64,000 nt of DNA from JAVWHP01 sp036639955 (GCA_036639955.1 JAVWHP010000005.1:1-64000), one strand, 5' to 3'. Shown: positions 33,605 through 43,170, numbered from the stretch's first letter. Notes: generated by a model from the sequence alone, not told the origin. Numbers and translations: made by a program.

Positions 33605-35032
33605 ATGAAAAATTTCTCAGAATGGATGGAGAAACATTTTGTCCCAATTGCGGCTAAAATCGGTTCTCAAAAACATCTTGTAGCAATCCGTGATGGATTT
33701 ATTGGTATTATGCCAATTACTATGGCAGGTGCTATTGCTACATTACTAAACGTATTTGTTCGTGATCTTCCAAATAAATATATGGAAATCAAAGACGCTG
33801 CTGGAAACGGCACTGGAACAAGTACTATCTCAAACATGTTCAAATGGTTAATCGGAATCAACGGAAACGTATGGTGGGCTACTTTAGCAATGCTATCATT
33901 AGTATTCGCTTTCTCATTCGGTTATGCTTTAGCTAAAGCATACGATGTTAACCCTCTTGCTGGAGGATTAGTTGGATTCGCTTCATTCATAGCTGTTTTA
34001 CCTCAAGGTGCTGCTGCAACTGCAGACTTAGGTAAAGGTGCTGATTTAGGAGCTGAAGCAGTTAAACACTTAACTTCAATTGGAGCTGTGTTAGATCCTG
34101 CAACTGACGCATTATCAATGCCTCATGGAACTTGGGGAAATCTTGACTGGGGATGGACAAACTCAAATGGTCTATTCACTGCTTTAATTGTTGGATTAGT
34201 TTGTGTAATTATTTACGCTAAATTAATGCAAGCAAACGTTACAATCAAATTACCAGAACAAGTGCCACCAGCTGTTTCTAAAGCTTTCGCTGCAATTGTT
34301 CCAGGAACTATCGCAATTTACGTAGCAGGAGCTGCTCAATGGGCAATGACTGAATTCGCTAAAATTGGTATTCCTGCATGGATTATGAAAACTGTTCAAG
34401 CACCTTTCATGGAATTATCTCAAGGTCTTGGAGCTATCTTAATTATTACATTCTTCGTTCAATTATTCTGGTTCTTCGGTCTTCACGGTCCTAATGTATT
34501 AGCACCAGCTTTAGACGGAATTTACAAACCAGCATTATTCGATAACACAAAAGCTTACAACGCAGGTACTGAGTTACCATTCGCTTGGACTCGTGGATCA
34601 TTCGACGCATTCGTATGGATGGGTGGTTCAGGATGTACTATTGCATTAATTATTGCAATCTTCATCTTCTCTAAACGTGAAGAATCTAGAGCTGTTGCTA
34701 AATTATCTGTAGCAATGGGTTGCTTCAACATTAACGAACCAGTTATCTTCGGATTACCAATCGTGTTGAACCCTATTTACTTCATCCCTTGGTTATTAAT
34801 ACCATTAATCTTAACTGTAATTGCATACTTTGCAACAACAACAGGATTAGTTGGAGCAGTATGTATAGAAGTACCTTGGGTATTACCTCCAGTAATTTAC
34901 GCATTATTAGCTACTGGTGTTAATGTTCCAGCTGCAATCTTAGCAGCATTCAACTTAGTATTAGCTGTAATTTTATGGGCACCATTCGTTATGGTTGCTA
35001 ACAAAATTGACATGGTTGATAACGAAGGTTAA
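33605..35032 (+). CDS. PTS lactose/cellobiose-type EIIC permease
   Basis: The membrane component of a phosphotransferase uptake system: 475 residues with about ten hydrophobic segments and the EIIC signature region (FFGLHGPNVLAPALDGIY, and NINEPVIFGLPIVLNPIYFIPW near residues 378-399). The start has a strong RBS AGGAGGAG. Codon choice is rich in TTC, AAC and ATC compared with its neighbours, which suggests high expression. No EIIA or EIIB domain is fused or adjacent. Downstream MupG suggests that the sugar is an amino-sugar disaccharide such as MurNAc-GlcNAc. Transcription is probably controlled by CcpA and GntR. Confidence 0.9.
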   Translation: MKNFSEWMEKHFVPIAAKIGSQKHLVAIRDGFIGIMPITMAGAIATLLNVFVRDLPNKYMEIKDAAGNGTGTSTISNMFKWLIGINGNVWWATLAMLSLVFAFSFGYALAKAYDVNPLAGGLVGFASFIAVLPQGAAATADLGKGADLGAEAVKHLTSIGAVLDPATDALSMPHGTWGNLDWGWTNSNGLFTALIVGLVCVIIYAKLMQANVTIKLPEQVPPAVSKAFAAIVPGTIAIYVAGAAQWAMTEFAKIGIPAWIMKTVQAPFMELSQGLGAILIITFFVQLFWFFGLHGPNVLAPALDGIYKPALFDNTKAYNAGTELPFAWTRGSFDAFVWMGGSGCTIALIIAIFIFSKREESRAVAKLSVAMGCFNINEPVIFGLPIVLNPIYFIPWLLIPLILTVIAYFATTTGLVGAVCIEVPWVLPPVIYALLATGVNVPAAILAAFNLVLAVILWAPFVMVANKIDMVDNEG

Positions 35033-35049
35033 TTTTAAAAAATCAAATC

Positions 35050-35096
35050 ACACAATAAAGGGAAGGGGCTTCGGCCATCTTCCCTTGTGTTATTTA
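35050..35096 (+). terminator. Terminator or attenuating hairpin after EIIC
   Basis: A long stem ending in a GGC-TTCG-GCC tetraloop helix, with GGGAAG/CTTCCC and ACACAA/TTGTGT below it, followed by TATTTATT rather than a clean T run. It probably stops or reduces transcription, and a new promoter follows at 35200. Confidence 0.8.
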
Positions 35097-35199
35097 TTAG
35101 CATAGGATGCATTAATTTATTCACTATTCTCTATATGAAGTTATAATTGATTAAATATTAAATAATTAGAGGGAAATAGGAAAATAATGCAATTCTTAT

Positions 35200-35229
35200 T
35201 TGACAGCAACCCCTAAAATGCTGTATATT
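35200..35229 (+). promoter_or_regulatory. Promoter for the MupG gene group
   Basis: TTGACA (35200-35205), an 18-base spacer and TATATT (35224-35229). The spacer contains a CAGCA/TGCTG inverted repeat. The remaining 35097-35336 shows no other gene. Confidence 0.65.
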
Positions 35230-35336
35230 AATCTAGATAGAATGGCATGCTAAGAATATATGTTAGGATAACATTACTATTTAGAGTGAAAATATATGAT
35301 CAAGTTATGACAAATAGCTTAGTAAGGAGACTAAAG

Positions 35337-35555
35337 ATGATTAATATTAACTGCCCAATTAAACAAGATTTCATTATTGAATTATTAGAAAATTCTAACG
35401 AAGAGGATATTACTTTTAAATTGATAGAGAAACATGGAATCAACATGAAGTTCTCAGTAAGTACTGAAGACCTAGATGCTGCAATAGCATTAGCAAAGAA
35501 GATTATTAAAAGAACTGAAGTTGGAAGTGTTTTATATTTCCAAATGACTAAGTAA
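35337..35555 (+). CDS. Small protein of unknown function (72 aa)
   Basis: The start is taken at ATG 35337 because AAGGAG lies at 35324-35329; an upstream in-frame ATG at 35247 has no RBS and encodes an unlikely basic stretch. The product (MININCPIKQDFIIELL...) looks like a small alpha/beta fold with an acidic N-terminal half and a basic helix near residue 50. It is first in the group leading to MupG. No family recognised. Confidence 0.65.
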   Translation: MININCPIKQDFIIELLENSNEEDITFKLIEKHGINMKFSVSTEDLDAAIALAKKIIKRTEVGSVLYFQMTK

Positions 35556-35583
35556 AATTAAATAAGAAATTAGGTGATGAGCG

Positions 35584-35742
35584 ATGGTAAAATGGGGATG
35601 TTTTTTGATTTCTATTGGATGTATAGTTATTATGTATTCATCATTAACTAATAGTTATGCAATTAATCTATTAGAGGGTGTTGGACTTGTAGTAATAGGA
35701 GCAATATTGATAGCGAAAGGTAAAAAAAGCGACGACAAGTAG
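35584..35742 (+). CDS. Small two-helix membrane protein (52 aa)
   Basis: ATG at 35584 follows AGGTGA (35572-35577). The 52-residue frame has two hydrophobic stretches (CFLISIGCIVIMY and GVGLVVIGAILIA) and a basic tail (KGKKSDDK). It sits in a 201-base gap between two genes of the same direction with matching codon use, so it is probably real. Function unknown; its place in the EIIC/DUF3284/MupG group suggests a link to muropeptide sugar use. Confidence 0.6.
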   Translation: MVKWGCFLISIGCIVIMYSSLTNSYAINLLEGVGLVVIGAILIAKGKKSDDK

Positions 35743-35756
35743 CTTTTAGGTATATT

Positions 35757-36254
35757 ATGTTCGAAATTAAACGTAAACTTGATGTTAAAGCTGAAGATTT
35801 TTTTGAAAAACTATCGGATTCATTAGTATTTGATATAACCGCTGCTACTGGTAAGAATGTTAGAGTTAACCAGATAAGTGAAGGTTATAAATACACTAAG
35901 AAGTTAAAAACAAAAACTGGTAAATCAGGCAATGTAAAAGTTACTATTACAAAGTTTGAAGCGCCAAAGGTTTATGCTTCTACGTTTACTAGTGCTCAGG
36001 GAGATAACTTTATTTCCTATGAAATAAACAAACTTAGTGATGAACAAATCGAAGTTGTTTATACAGAGGATTATAAAGGAACATCTAATGCAAAAGATTT
36101 AAATGCAAAGGTTATGCAATTCCTTTATAAAAGAGGAAATAAGAAAAGAATTAATAAATTATTAACTAAGATGGAAGCTTTCATCTTAAATGAATATGAA
36201 GAAAAAGAAATGTTAGCTGAAGAGCAAAACATTAAAGATCAAGCTAGCGAATAA
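35757..36254 (+). CDS. DUF3284-like protein
   Basis: A 165-residue cytoplasmic protein with a helix-grip-like pattern: MFEIKRKLDVKAEDFFEKLSDSLVFDI at the start, charged beta-strands in the middle and a long acidic helix at the end. The length and context (next to EIIC and DUF871/MupG) match the DUF3284 family often found in PTS operons. Biochemical role unknown. Confidence 0.7.
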   Translation: MFEIKRKLDVKAEDFFEKLSDSLVFDITAATGKNVRVNQISEGYKYTKKLKTKTGKSGNVKVTITKFEAPKVYASTFTSAQGDNFISYEINKLSDEQIEVVYTEDYKGTSNAKDLNAKVMQFLYKRGNKKRINKLLTKMEAFILNEYEEKEMLAEEQNIKDQASE

Positions 36255-36277
36255 CTCGCTTAATAGGAGGATTTAAT

Positions 36278-37366
36278 ATGGCAAGATTAGGAATATCAAT
36301 ATATCCAGAACATTCAACTGTTGAAAAGGATATGGCTTACATTACTTTAGCAGCAAAATACGGATTCAAACGTATCTTCTCATGCTTATTAAGCGTTGAG
36401 GGGAAGACTAAAGAAGAAATCGTAGAAGAGTTCAGAACTATCAATGAACATGCTCACAAGTGTGGTATGGAGGTTATACTAGATGTTGCTCCTTTCGTTT
36501 TTGATAAATTAGGTATTAAATATGATGATCTTTCTTTATTTAAAGAAATGGGTGCAGATGGTATGAGATTAGATGAAGGATTTGATTCTCAAAAAGAATC
36601 AATGATGTCATACAATCCACAAAATCTTAAAGTAGAAATTAATGCAAGTTTAGGAACTAAGTACTTAGATAATATAATGTCTCATTACCCAAACCTAGAT
36701 AATATTATTTCTTGTCATAACTTCTATCCACAAAAATATAGTGGATTAAGCTATGCACATTTTGAAAAATGTAGTAAAGACATTAAAAAATTAAATGTTA
36801 AAGTTGCTGCTTTTGTTTCTAGTCAAAATGCAAATACATATGGTCCTTGGCCAGTTAATGAAGGCTTATGTACATTAGAAATGCATAGAGATCTTCCAAT
36901 TGATGTTCAAGCTAGACACTTATTTGCTACTAGATTAGTAGATGATGTTATTATTGCTAATGCATATGCATCAGAAGAAGAATTAGAAACTTTAAGTAAA
37001 GTTAATCCTGGTAAATTAACATTTAAAGTAGAATTTGAAGCTCCTTTACAAGAAACTGAACGTGAAATTTTATATAACTTCCCTCACTTCGTTCGTGGAG
37101 ATATGAGTGAATATATGGCAAGAAGTACATTCCCTCGTGTTAAACATGCTAACGATCCAGTACCAGCTAAAAACACTCGTGATTTGAAACGTGGAGATGT
37201 AATCATTATTAACGAAGAATATAAACGTTATAAAGGTGAATTACACATAGTATTAAAAGATATGCCAAATGACGGACGTAAGAATGTTATCGGACATATT
37301 CCAACAAACGAGATAATGTTACTAGATTATATCAAACCTTGGATTTCTTTTGGATTTATGGAATAA
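36278..37366 (+). CDS. mupG: 6-phospho-N-acetylmuramidase MupG (DUF871)
   Basis: The 362 residues begin MARLGISIYPEHSTVEKDMAYI, typical of DUF871. The N-terminal part reads as a TIM barrel (DGMRLDEGFDSQ, INASLGTKYLDNI, SCHNFYP) and the last 110 residues as a small cyclophilin-like beta domain. MupG cleaves MurNAc-6-phosphate-GlcNAc taken up by a PTS during peptidoglycan recycling. Good RBS TAGGAGG. It lies between the DUF3284 gene and the GntR regulator; no murQ or nagA is in the window. Confidence 0.9.
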   Translation: MARLGISIYPEHSTVEKDMAYITLAAKYGFKRIFSCLLSVEGKTKEEIVEEFRTINEHAHKCGMEVILDVAPFVFDKLGIKYDDLSLFKEMGADGMRLDEGFDSQKESMMSYNPQNLKVEINASLGTKYLDNIMSHYPNLDNIISCHNFYPQKYSGLSYAHFEKCSKDIKKLNVKVAAFVSSQNANTYGPWPVNEGLCTLEMHRDLPIDVQARHLFATRLVDDVIIANAYASEEELETLSKVNPGKLTFKVEFEAPLQETEREILYNFPHFVRGDMSEYMARSTFPRVKHANDPVPAKNTRDLKRGDVIIINEEYKRYKGELHIVLKDMPNDGRKNVIGHIPTNEIMLLDYIKPWISFGFME

Positions 37367-37383
37367 ACTATTAAATAGTTTAT
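37363..37383 (+). repeat. Perfect hairpin at the mupG stop
   Basis: ATAAACTATT and AATAGTTTAT are exact reverse complements separated by one base. The hairpin contains the mupG stop codon and ends 12 bases before the gntR start, so it may lower expression of the regulator relative to mupG. Confidence 0.6.
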
Positions 37384-37395
37384 AATAGGTGTAAC

Positions 37396-38067
37396 TTGGC
37401 AGAAGCAATATATTTAATAATTAAAGATTTAATTATTAATGAAATTAAAGATAAACCAGTTAACTCACCAATAGATTCTGAAAGAGAACTAGCGTTAAAA
37501 TATAAGACCAGTAGAATGACAGCAAGAAAAGCAGTAAATGCACTTGTTGTTGATGGTTACTTATATCGAGATAAAAATAAAGGAACATTTGTAGCTGATC
37601 CTAAGCTCAGGAGAAAGAATACTTCTGCTGTTAGCTTTGAAAGTAGTGAAGATGATAGTACCTATAAGATTTTATATTTTAATATTAAAGAAGCAGGTAG
37701 TGATACCTCAGCAAGATTGGAAATACCAGTAGATGAACTAGTATTGAGAATAGTGCGATTAAGTACTAAAAAGAACGCTCCACAATGTGTAGAAGAGATT
37801 AACATTTGTAAAAATGATATTGATATACAGGATATGGAAAAGCTAAAGACAGTATTAGATTTGAACCAGTATGCTAATGAAGGAAGTATAACCCAAACGT
37901 TTATTCCAATGCTAGTACCAGTTCAATATGCTAATCTGCTACATCTAAAGATAAATGTGCCAATCATTATGGTAGATACAATTGTTACTTGTAAGAATGG
38001 TAGACCTTTGATGCATATGAAGTCTTATGATAATCCTTTAGAAAAGATTATTGAAATAACAATATAG
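37396..38067 (+). CDS. GntR-family regulator with UTRA domain (HutC/MurR-like)
   Basis: An N-terminal winged helix (SERELALKYKTSRMTARKAVNALVVDGYLYRDKNKGTFVAD) is followed by a UTRA effector domain. It has 223 residues. The start is TTG at 37396; no in-frame ATG or GTG lies upstream after the mupG stop. It is most likely the repressor of this regulon, binding TGGTATATACCA at 33402 and responding to a sugar phosphate. Confidence 0.85.
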   Translation: MAEAIYLIIKDLIINEIKDKPVNSPIDSERELALKYKTSRMTARKAVNALVVDGYLYRDKNKGTFVADPKLRRKNTSAVSFESSEDDSTYKILYFNIKEAGSDTSARLEIPVDELVLRIVRLSTKKNAPQCVEEINICKNDIDIQDMEKLKTVLDLNQYANEGSITQTFIPMLVPVQYANLLHLKINVPIIMVDTIVTCKNGRPLMHMKSYDNPLEKIIEITI

Positions 38068-38087
38068 AGCCTAACGGCTCTATTTTT
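38064..38087 (+). terminator. Terminator after gntR
   Basis: ATAGAGCC / GGCTCTAT stem, 4-base loop, T run; it overlaps the stop codon. Confidence 0.93.
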
Positions 38088-38141
38088 GTATTAAATTTTG
38101 ATAAAATGAGGTATAATTAACATACTAAGAAGGAGACTATT

Positions 38142-38921
38142 ATGAATAAAAAGAAATGTAATTATCATACTCATACGTTAAGATGTGGACATGCAGAAGG
38201 AAGCGATGAACAATATGTTAAAGCAGCTATTATGGCTAATTTTGATATATTAGGTTTTAGTGAACATATGCCATATAAAGAAGTAGACTTAGTAGGAGAA
38301 AGAATGCTATATAAAGATATAGATGAGTATTTAAATTCTATAGAAGAATTAACAATTAAATATAAAGATAAAATTATAATAAAGAAAGCCTTTGAATTTG
38401 AATATATAGGTAATCATGATGATTACCTATATATGATGAAAGATAAAGTTGACTATATGATTATAGGGCAGCATTTTAAGTTTATTGATGGTTATAGTTA
38501 TGACCAACTTACTAATGATGAAGATGTATTAGAGTACGCACAAGCAATTGTAGAGGCTTGTGATAAAGGATTAGTAGATATCATTGCTCATCCAGATTAC
38601 TTCATGTTAGGTAGAAGAGATTTTAGTAAAGCATGTATAGAAGCTGCTAATATGATAGGAGCTGCTGCTAAAAGAAATAATGTAATAGTAGAAATAAATC
38701 TTAATGGTTTAAGATACGGTAAATATAAATATAAAGAAGGACTACTATATCCTTATCCCTTTAGAAATCTATATATAGAATTAGAAAAATATAATCTAAA
38801 TTATATATATGGTTATGATGCACATAAACCAATAACACTACTAGAAGAAGAACGTATAACTACAGTTAATGAAATACTAAAAGGAATTAACTTAAATATA
38901 ATAAATGAACTAGGAGAATAA
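38142..38921 (+). CDS. PHP-family phosphatase, HisJ-like
   Basis: Metal motif YHTHTLRCGHAEG at residues 8-20, then GFSEHMPY, FEFEYIG and later AHPDYFML and GYDAHKP, the full set of PHP metal ligands. The 259-residue length fits histidinol-phosphatase HisJ. No other histidine gene is nearby, so another phosphomonoester may be the substrate. It has its own RBS (AAGGAG) and is followed by a membrane protein gene with one base between. Confidence 0.8.
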   Translation: MNKKKCNYHTHTLRCGHAEGSDEQYVKAAIMANFDILGFSEHMPYKEVDLVGERMLYKDIDEYLNSIEELTIKYKDKIIIKKAFEFEYIGNHDDYLYMMKDKVDYMIIGQHFKFIDGYSYDQLTNDEDVLEYAQAIVEACDKGLVDIIAHPDYFMLGRRDFSKACIEAANMIGAAAKRNNVIVEINLNGLRYGKYKYKEGLLYPYPFRNLYIELEKYNLNYIYGYDAHKPITLLEEERITTVNEILKGINLNIINELGE

Positions 38922-38922
38922 T

Positions 38923-39879
38923 ATGCTAAATAAATATAAAATATACTTTAAAGAATATATAACTAGATTTACACGTAAACAAAAGAATATATTTATTAAT
39001 CAGTTAAATAAAGAATTTAAACCCTATAATATTGAACCTAGTATGTTAGTAACTAAAAAATTTATTAGAACCTCTAATAATATAGTATATGGTAATCTTA
39101 AACTAGCAAAATTAATTGTGATGGTGCCGTATGATACACCACAATTAATTTTGTATCCTAACTATCTTTATTATCCTTTAGATGGCAGTAAGAATCAAAA
39201 TAAAACTGTATTAGCTACTTATATACCTGCTATGATTCTTTATACTTTATTACTAGCTGCGCTTACCTTCTTACCAACAATCTTTACGTCTATTCAAGCG
39301 CAGCTAGTATTAGTAGTTATATCCTCTATAGTATTTATAGCTTTAATGAAAAGCATTATTATAGGCTTTAGTAATAAACATAATACTAATAGAAATACTG
39401 CTAGTATCATTGCTTCGTTAGAGTTATTAAAATCTTTAAATAAAGATAATTTAAAGAAGATAGCCTTTGTTTATACTGATCAAAATACAAATAAACATCT
39501 AGGAGCTGAATCCTTAGCAACAGAACTTAAAAATCTAAATAGAAACCCAGCTATAATAAATTTAAACTGTATATCAACTGGTAATAATCTTCTTATCGGT
39601 TGTATCCATGATTCAGAAAAATTAGCTAAAGAATTACTTAACTGCTATCATGGTACAACCGATATTAAAAGAATAAGTCTAAGTTCCTCTATGAGTATGT
39701 TAACACCATTAATGTACTTTAAAAATATTATAAGTATAAGTGCAGGAGAATTAGATAAAGATAATAATTTATATGTAAAAAATACATCAAGTAAAAAAGA
39801 TAATGTAATGGATGAACAACTACTACAATCAGTTATAGACATGATAAGAGAATATATAAATGCTAAAAAAGATTATTAA
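38923..39879 (+). CDS. Membrane protein with M28-peptidase-like region
   Basis: In 318 residues, two hydrophobic helices (about 96-120 and 126-146) lie inside what reads like an aminopeptidase fold: LIVMVPYDTPQ before them and NTASIIASLELLKSLNK..KKIAFVYTDQNTNKHLGAESLA after. M28 enzymes have DN..G...LLE followed by FTDEEE; here the metal-binding His, Asp and Glu are largely missing, so it is probably inactive or a different function. It overlaps the cardiolipin synthase gene by 20 bases. Confidence 0.5.
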   Translation: MLNKYKIYFKEYITRFTRKQKNIFINQLNKEFKPYNIEPSMLVTKKFIRTSNNIVYGNLKLAKLIVMVPYDTPQLILYPNYLYYPLDGSKNQNKTVLATYIPAMILYTLLLAALTFLPTIFTSIQAQLVLVVISSIVFIALMKSIIIGFSNKHNTNRNTASIIASLELLKSLNKDNLKKIAFVYTDQNTNKHLGAESLATELKNLNRNPAIINLNCISTGNNLLIGCIHDSEKLAKELLNCYHGTTDIKRISLSSSMSMLTPLMYFKNIISISAGELDKDNNLYVKNTSSKKDNVMDEQLLQSVIDMIREYINAKKDY

Positions 39880-41398
39880 GATATTAAGTAGTAAATTATT
39901 CTTAGTAGTATTAGCTATAACTATACAAATAGTATTTATAGCAGGAATAGTACTATCATTAAGTAGATATTTCATCCAAGTACAAATAGTATTAGAAACA
40001 TTATCAGTAGTAGTATGTATATATATAAATAATAAAGAAGATAATCCAGCATATAAAATATCATGGATCTTTTTAATACTGCTAGTACCAGTATTTGGAG
40101 CAATATGGTATATGTTGTTTGGAGGAACTAAAGTACCTAAAGAATTACAACAAAGAGATAAACAATCATATATACAAATGAAAGACTATATAGATACAGA
40201 AGAACAATTATTAGAAGAAATAAAGAAAGAAAATATAGGAGCTTATAAACAAGTAAATTATATAGTAAGTAATGCTTTGTTTCCTATATATAAGAAAACA
40301 AATACTACATATTTTAAATGTGGAGAAGATAAACTAGAAGAACTATTAATACAATTAAAGAAAGCTAAGAAGTTTATATTTTTAGAATACTTTATTATAG
40401 CTAAAGGTGAGATGTGGAATAAAGTATTGGAGATACTTAAAGATAAAGTTAAAGAAGGAGTAGATGTAAGAGTTATATATGATGATGCAGGATGCTTTTC
40501 TACACTAGATCAACATTATGATAAATATTTAAATTCTATAGGGATTAAAACTAAAGTATTTAATCCAATAAGAGCTAGATTAGCTATACAAATGAATAAT
40601 AGAGATCATAGAAAGATAGTAGTAATAGATGGACTAGTAGGATTTAGTGGAGGTATAAATTTAGCTGATGAATATATAAATTTAATAAATAGATTTGGAA
40701 GATGGAAAGATAGTGCAATAATGATAGAAGGACAAGCAGTATGGAACTTTACACTTATGTTTTTACAGTTTTGGAATTATGATAACACTATAAAAGATAA
40801 CTTTCTAGATTATCGAATACCTAAAGAGGTATTCGATAATTATAAAGACGATGGTTATGTACTACCATTTTCAGATAGTCCTACTGATGAAGAAAGAGTA
40901 GGAGAATATAGTCATATAAATATGATTAATGGAGCTAATAAATATATTTATATACAGACACCATATTTAGTATTAGATTATGAAATGAAAACAGCTTTAT
41001 TAATAGCTGCTAAGAATGGTGTAAATGTAAGTATTATGGTTCCACATATACCAGATAAGAAATATGTATTTGCTTTAACTAAAGGTAATTATAAAACTTT
41101 AGTTGAAGGTGGAGTTCATATATATGAATACTTACCTGGGTTTGTACATGCTAAAAGTTTAGTAAGTGATGATATAATGGGAATAGTAGGAACTATAAAT
41201 ACAGACTATAGAAGCTATTATTTACATTATGAAGATGCAGTACTATTTTATAAAAGTAAAGTAGTAATGGATCTTAAATTAGATTTTGAACAATCATTAA
41301 AAGAATGTAAATCTATAAGTTTAGATGATTGTTTGAATGAACCACTACATAAAAGAATAATAAGAGCTATATTAAATTTATTTGCTCCACTATTATAA
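39860..41398 (+). CDS. cls: Cardiolipin synthase
   Basis: Two N-terminal membrane helices (about 11-35 and 50-75) are followed by a PLDNT-like region and two phospholipase-D HKD motifs: NRDHRKIVVIDGLVGFSGG (near residue 250) and VHAKSLVSDDIMGIVGT (near 430). It has 512 residues, typical. Cls joins two phosphatidylglycerols. The start overlaps the end of the upstream gene. The terminator is shared with the convergent patatin gene. Confidence 0.93.
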   Translation: MLKKIIKILSSKLFLVVLAITIQIVFIAGIVLSLSRYFIQVQIVLETLSVVVCIYINNKEDNPAYKISWIFLILLVPVFGAIWYMLFGGTKVPKELQQRDKQSYIQMKDYIDTEEQLLEEIKKENIGAYKQVNYIVSNALFPIYKKTNTTYFKCGEDKLEELLIQLKKAKKFIFLEYFIIAKGEMWNKVLEILKDKVKEGVDVRVIYDDAGCFSTLDQHYDKYLNSIGIKTKVFNPIRARLAIQMNNRDHRKIVVIDGLVGFSGGINLADEYINLINRFGRWKDSAIMIEGQAVWNFTLMFLQFWNYDNTIKDNFLDYRIPKEVFDNYKDDGYVLPFSDSPTDEERVGEYSHINMINGANKYIYIQTPYLVLDYEMKTALLIAAKNGVNVSIMVPHIPDKKYVFALTKGNYKTLVEGGVHIYEYLPGFVHAKSLVSDDIMGIVGTINTDYRSYYLHYEDAVLFYKSKVVMDLKLDFEQSLKECKSISLDDCLNEPLHKRIIRAILNLFAPLL

Positions 41399-41430
41399 AA
41401 TAAAGGAATGCTTACGCATTCCTTTATTTT
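41397..41430. terminator. Bidirectional terminator between cls and patatin gene
   Basis: A fifteen-base perfect stem AAAATAAAGGAATGC / GCATTCCTTTATTTT with a TTAC loop. The A run on one side and T run on the other serve both converging genes. Confidence 0.95.
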
Positions 41431-42275
41431 ATAAATTCTTTTATTTGTTCCATACGGTCTAGGGTGTCTTGATATCCTAGATCAAACCATGCATTTAGTT
41501 TATCTTTATCTTGGGTATAACGAGTTATACCCATATCTCTAGAAGGTCTTAAAACTAAAGCAGAATTAGATGCTTCTAATTCTTGAACTTTAGACCATTG
41601 TGCTTTATAACTTAAATGACGTTTAGCTAAGTCTTCTTTAACGTGTGGATACTTACGATATAATAATTTAGCTAATAATAATTGCCATTTAGGAGCTTCT
41701 TTACGTACATAGTTTATTTCTTTAGTAGATATAAAGATATGTTTAGTATTACCAGCTCTTATAGATTGTTCGATAGGAATCATATCAATTAAACCAGCAT
41801 CCATATAAGTTCCATTATTGAACTTATATGGTGGACAAAGCAGAGCTAAGGCACAAGCTGCTTTAATTAATATATCATCTTCTTGATGATAAGTTTTGTC
41901 AAAGTATTCAATTTTACCTGTATCTAAGTTATATAAACCTATATCTATTTTACAAGGATTAGACTTAAATGTTTTAAAATCTAATTTACAGTGATTTTCA
42001 ATATAATTATAGGTTTCTTTAATTCCAAATAAAGAACCTTCCTTTAAGAAAGCTCTGATGCCCATAGCACCTTTTTGAGAAGCAGAGTCTACTCCAGTAA
42101 TTCTGAAGCGATCGCGTTGTTTAGAAACATAAGGCATTAAATTTACAGCTCCAGCACTTATACCAACTACATAAGGAAAGTCGATATGTTCATCTAAAAA
42201 GCATTGTAATACACCTGCAGTGTAGGCACCTTTAGTGCCACCACCTTCACATAATAATCCAGTATTTTTATTCAT
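41424..42275 (-). CDS. Patatin-like phospholipase
   Basis: Oxyanion motif CEGGGTKGAYTAGVL (residues 9-23), nucleophile elbow GISAGAV with Ser near 41, and the dyad Asp in DAGLID (near 158). It has 283 residues and no signal peptide, like the YjjU/RssA group of bacterial patatins. It probably acts on lipids or acyl esters in the cytoplasm. It lies 19 bases downstream of the methyltransferase gene on the minus strand, so they likely share a transcript. Confidence 0.9.
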   Translation of the reverse strand: MNKNTGLLCEGGGTKGAYTAGVLQCFLDEHIDFPYVVGISAGAVNLMPYVSKQRDRFRITGVDSASQKGAMGIRAFLKEGSLFGIKETYNYIENHCKLDFKTFKSNPCKIDIGLYNLDTGKIEYFDKTYHQEDDILIKAACALALLCPPYKFNNGTYMDAGLIDMIPIEQSIRAGNTKHIFISTKEINYVRKEAPKWQLLLAKLLYRKYPHVKEDLAKRHLSYKAQWSKVQELEASNSALVLRPSRDMGITRYTQDKDKLNAWFDLGYQDTLDRMEQIKEFIK

Positions 42276-42294
42276 ATAATATATTCCTCACTAT

Positions 42295-43170
42295 TTATTT
42301 ATTAATCCACTTACCATAGATACCACAAGGAAGTGTAGTCTTAGTTCTAGTAATTGGTAAACCAATCTCACCTGAAGTAACAATACCATTAGGATGTTGT
42401 TTACCAATTGTAGAACTCAATATATTCTGTAATACAGTAGGAGGGAAACCAGTAGTATAAGAATTAACTAGAAAGAATAAAGGATCATCATCTAGTATTT
42501 CTAAACAAGCACTAATTAAAGGATAAAGCTGTTCTTCTATTTTCCAAAGTTCACCATTAGGACCACGACCATAACTAGGAGGATCCATAATAATAGCATG
42601 ATAAGTATTACCACGTCTTTTTTCTCTAGCAACAAATTTAAGAACATCATCAACAATAAATCTAATCTTATTATGTTCTAAATGAGAAAGAACCATATTT
42701 TCTTTAGCCCAAGCAACCATACCTTTACTAGCATCAACATGAACAACCTCAGCTGCACCAGCAGCTGAACAAGCCATAGTAGCACCACCAGTATAAGCAA
42801 AAAGATTTAAAACTCTAATCTCACGATGAGATGAAGCAATAGCTTCACTCATCCAATCCCAGTTAGCAGCCTGTTCAGGAAATAAACCAGTATGCTTAAA
42901 ACCAGTAGGAGAAACCTTAAAAACTAAATTACGATAAGATATAGTCCATTGATCAGGAACCTTCTTCTTATAATCCCACTGACCACCACCGGTCTTAGAA
43001 CGATGATATAAAGCATGAGGATTAAGCCAAGCCTGATCCTCCTTCATAATAGGCCATAAAGAAAGAGGATCAGGACGTCGAAGAACAACATCCTTCCAAC
43101 GCTCTAACTTCTCACCATTACCTGTATCTATACATTCATAATCTTGCCATTTATTTGCTATTTGATTCAT
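42295..43170 (-). CDS. Class I SAM-dependent methyltransferase, RlmI/RlmK-like
   Basis: The SAM site NLFAYTGGATMACSAAGA and the acidic VHVDASKGM give a Rossmann-like core, and DPPSYGRG is the catalytic-type NPPY variant seen in rRNA cytosine methyltransferases such as RlmI. The PUA domain of RlmI is missing. The start is set at 43170 (MNQIANKWQDY), which has the RBS CGAGGTG; an ATG 36 bases upstream has none. That gives 291 residues. Confidence 0.85.
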   Translation of the reverse strand: MNQIANKWQDYECIDTGNGEKLERWKDVVLRRPDPLSLWPIMKEDQAWLNPHALYHRSKTGGGQWDYKKKVPDQWTISYRNLVFKVSPTGFKHTGLFPEQAANWDWMSEAIASSHREIRVLNLFAYTGGATMACSAAGAAEVVHVDASKGMVAWAKENMVLSHLEHNKIRFIVDDVLKFVAREKRRGNTYHAIIMDPPSYGRGPNGELWKIEEQLYPLISACLEILDDDPLFFLVNSYTTGFPPTVLQNILSSTIGKQHPNGIVTSGEIGLPITRTKTTLPCGIYGKWINK

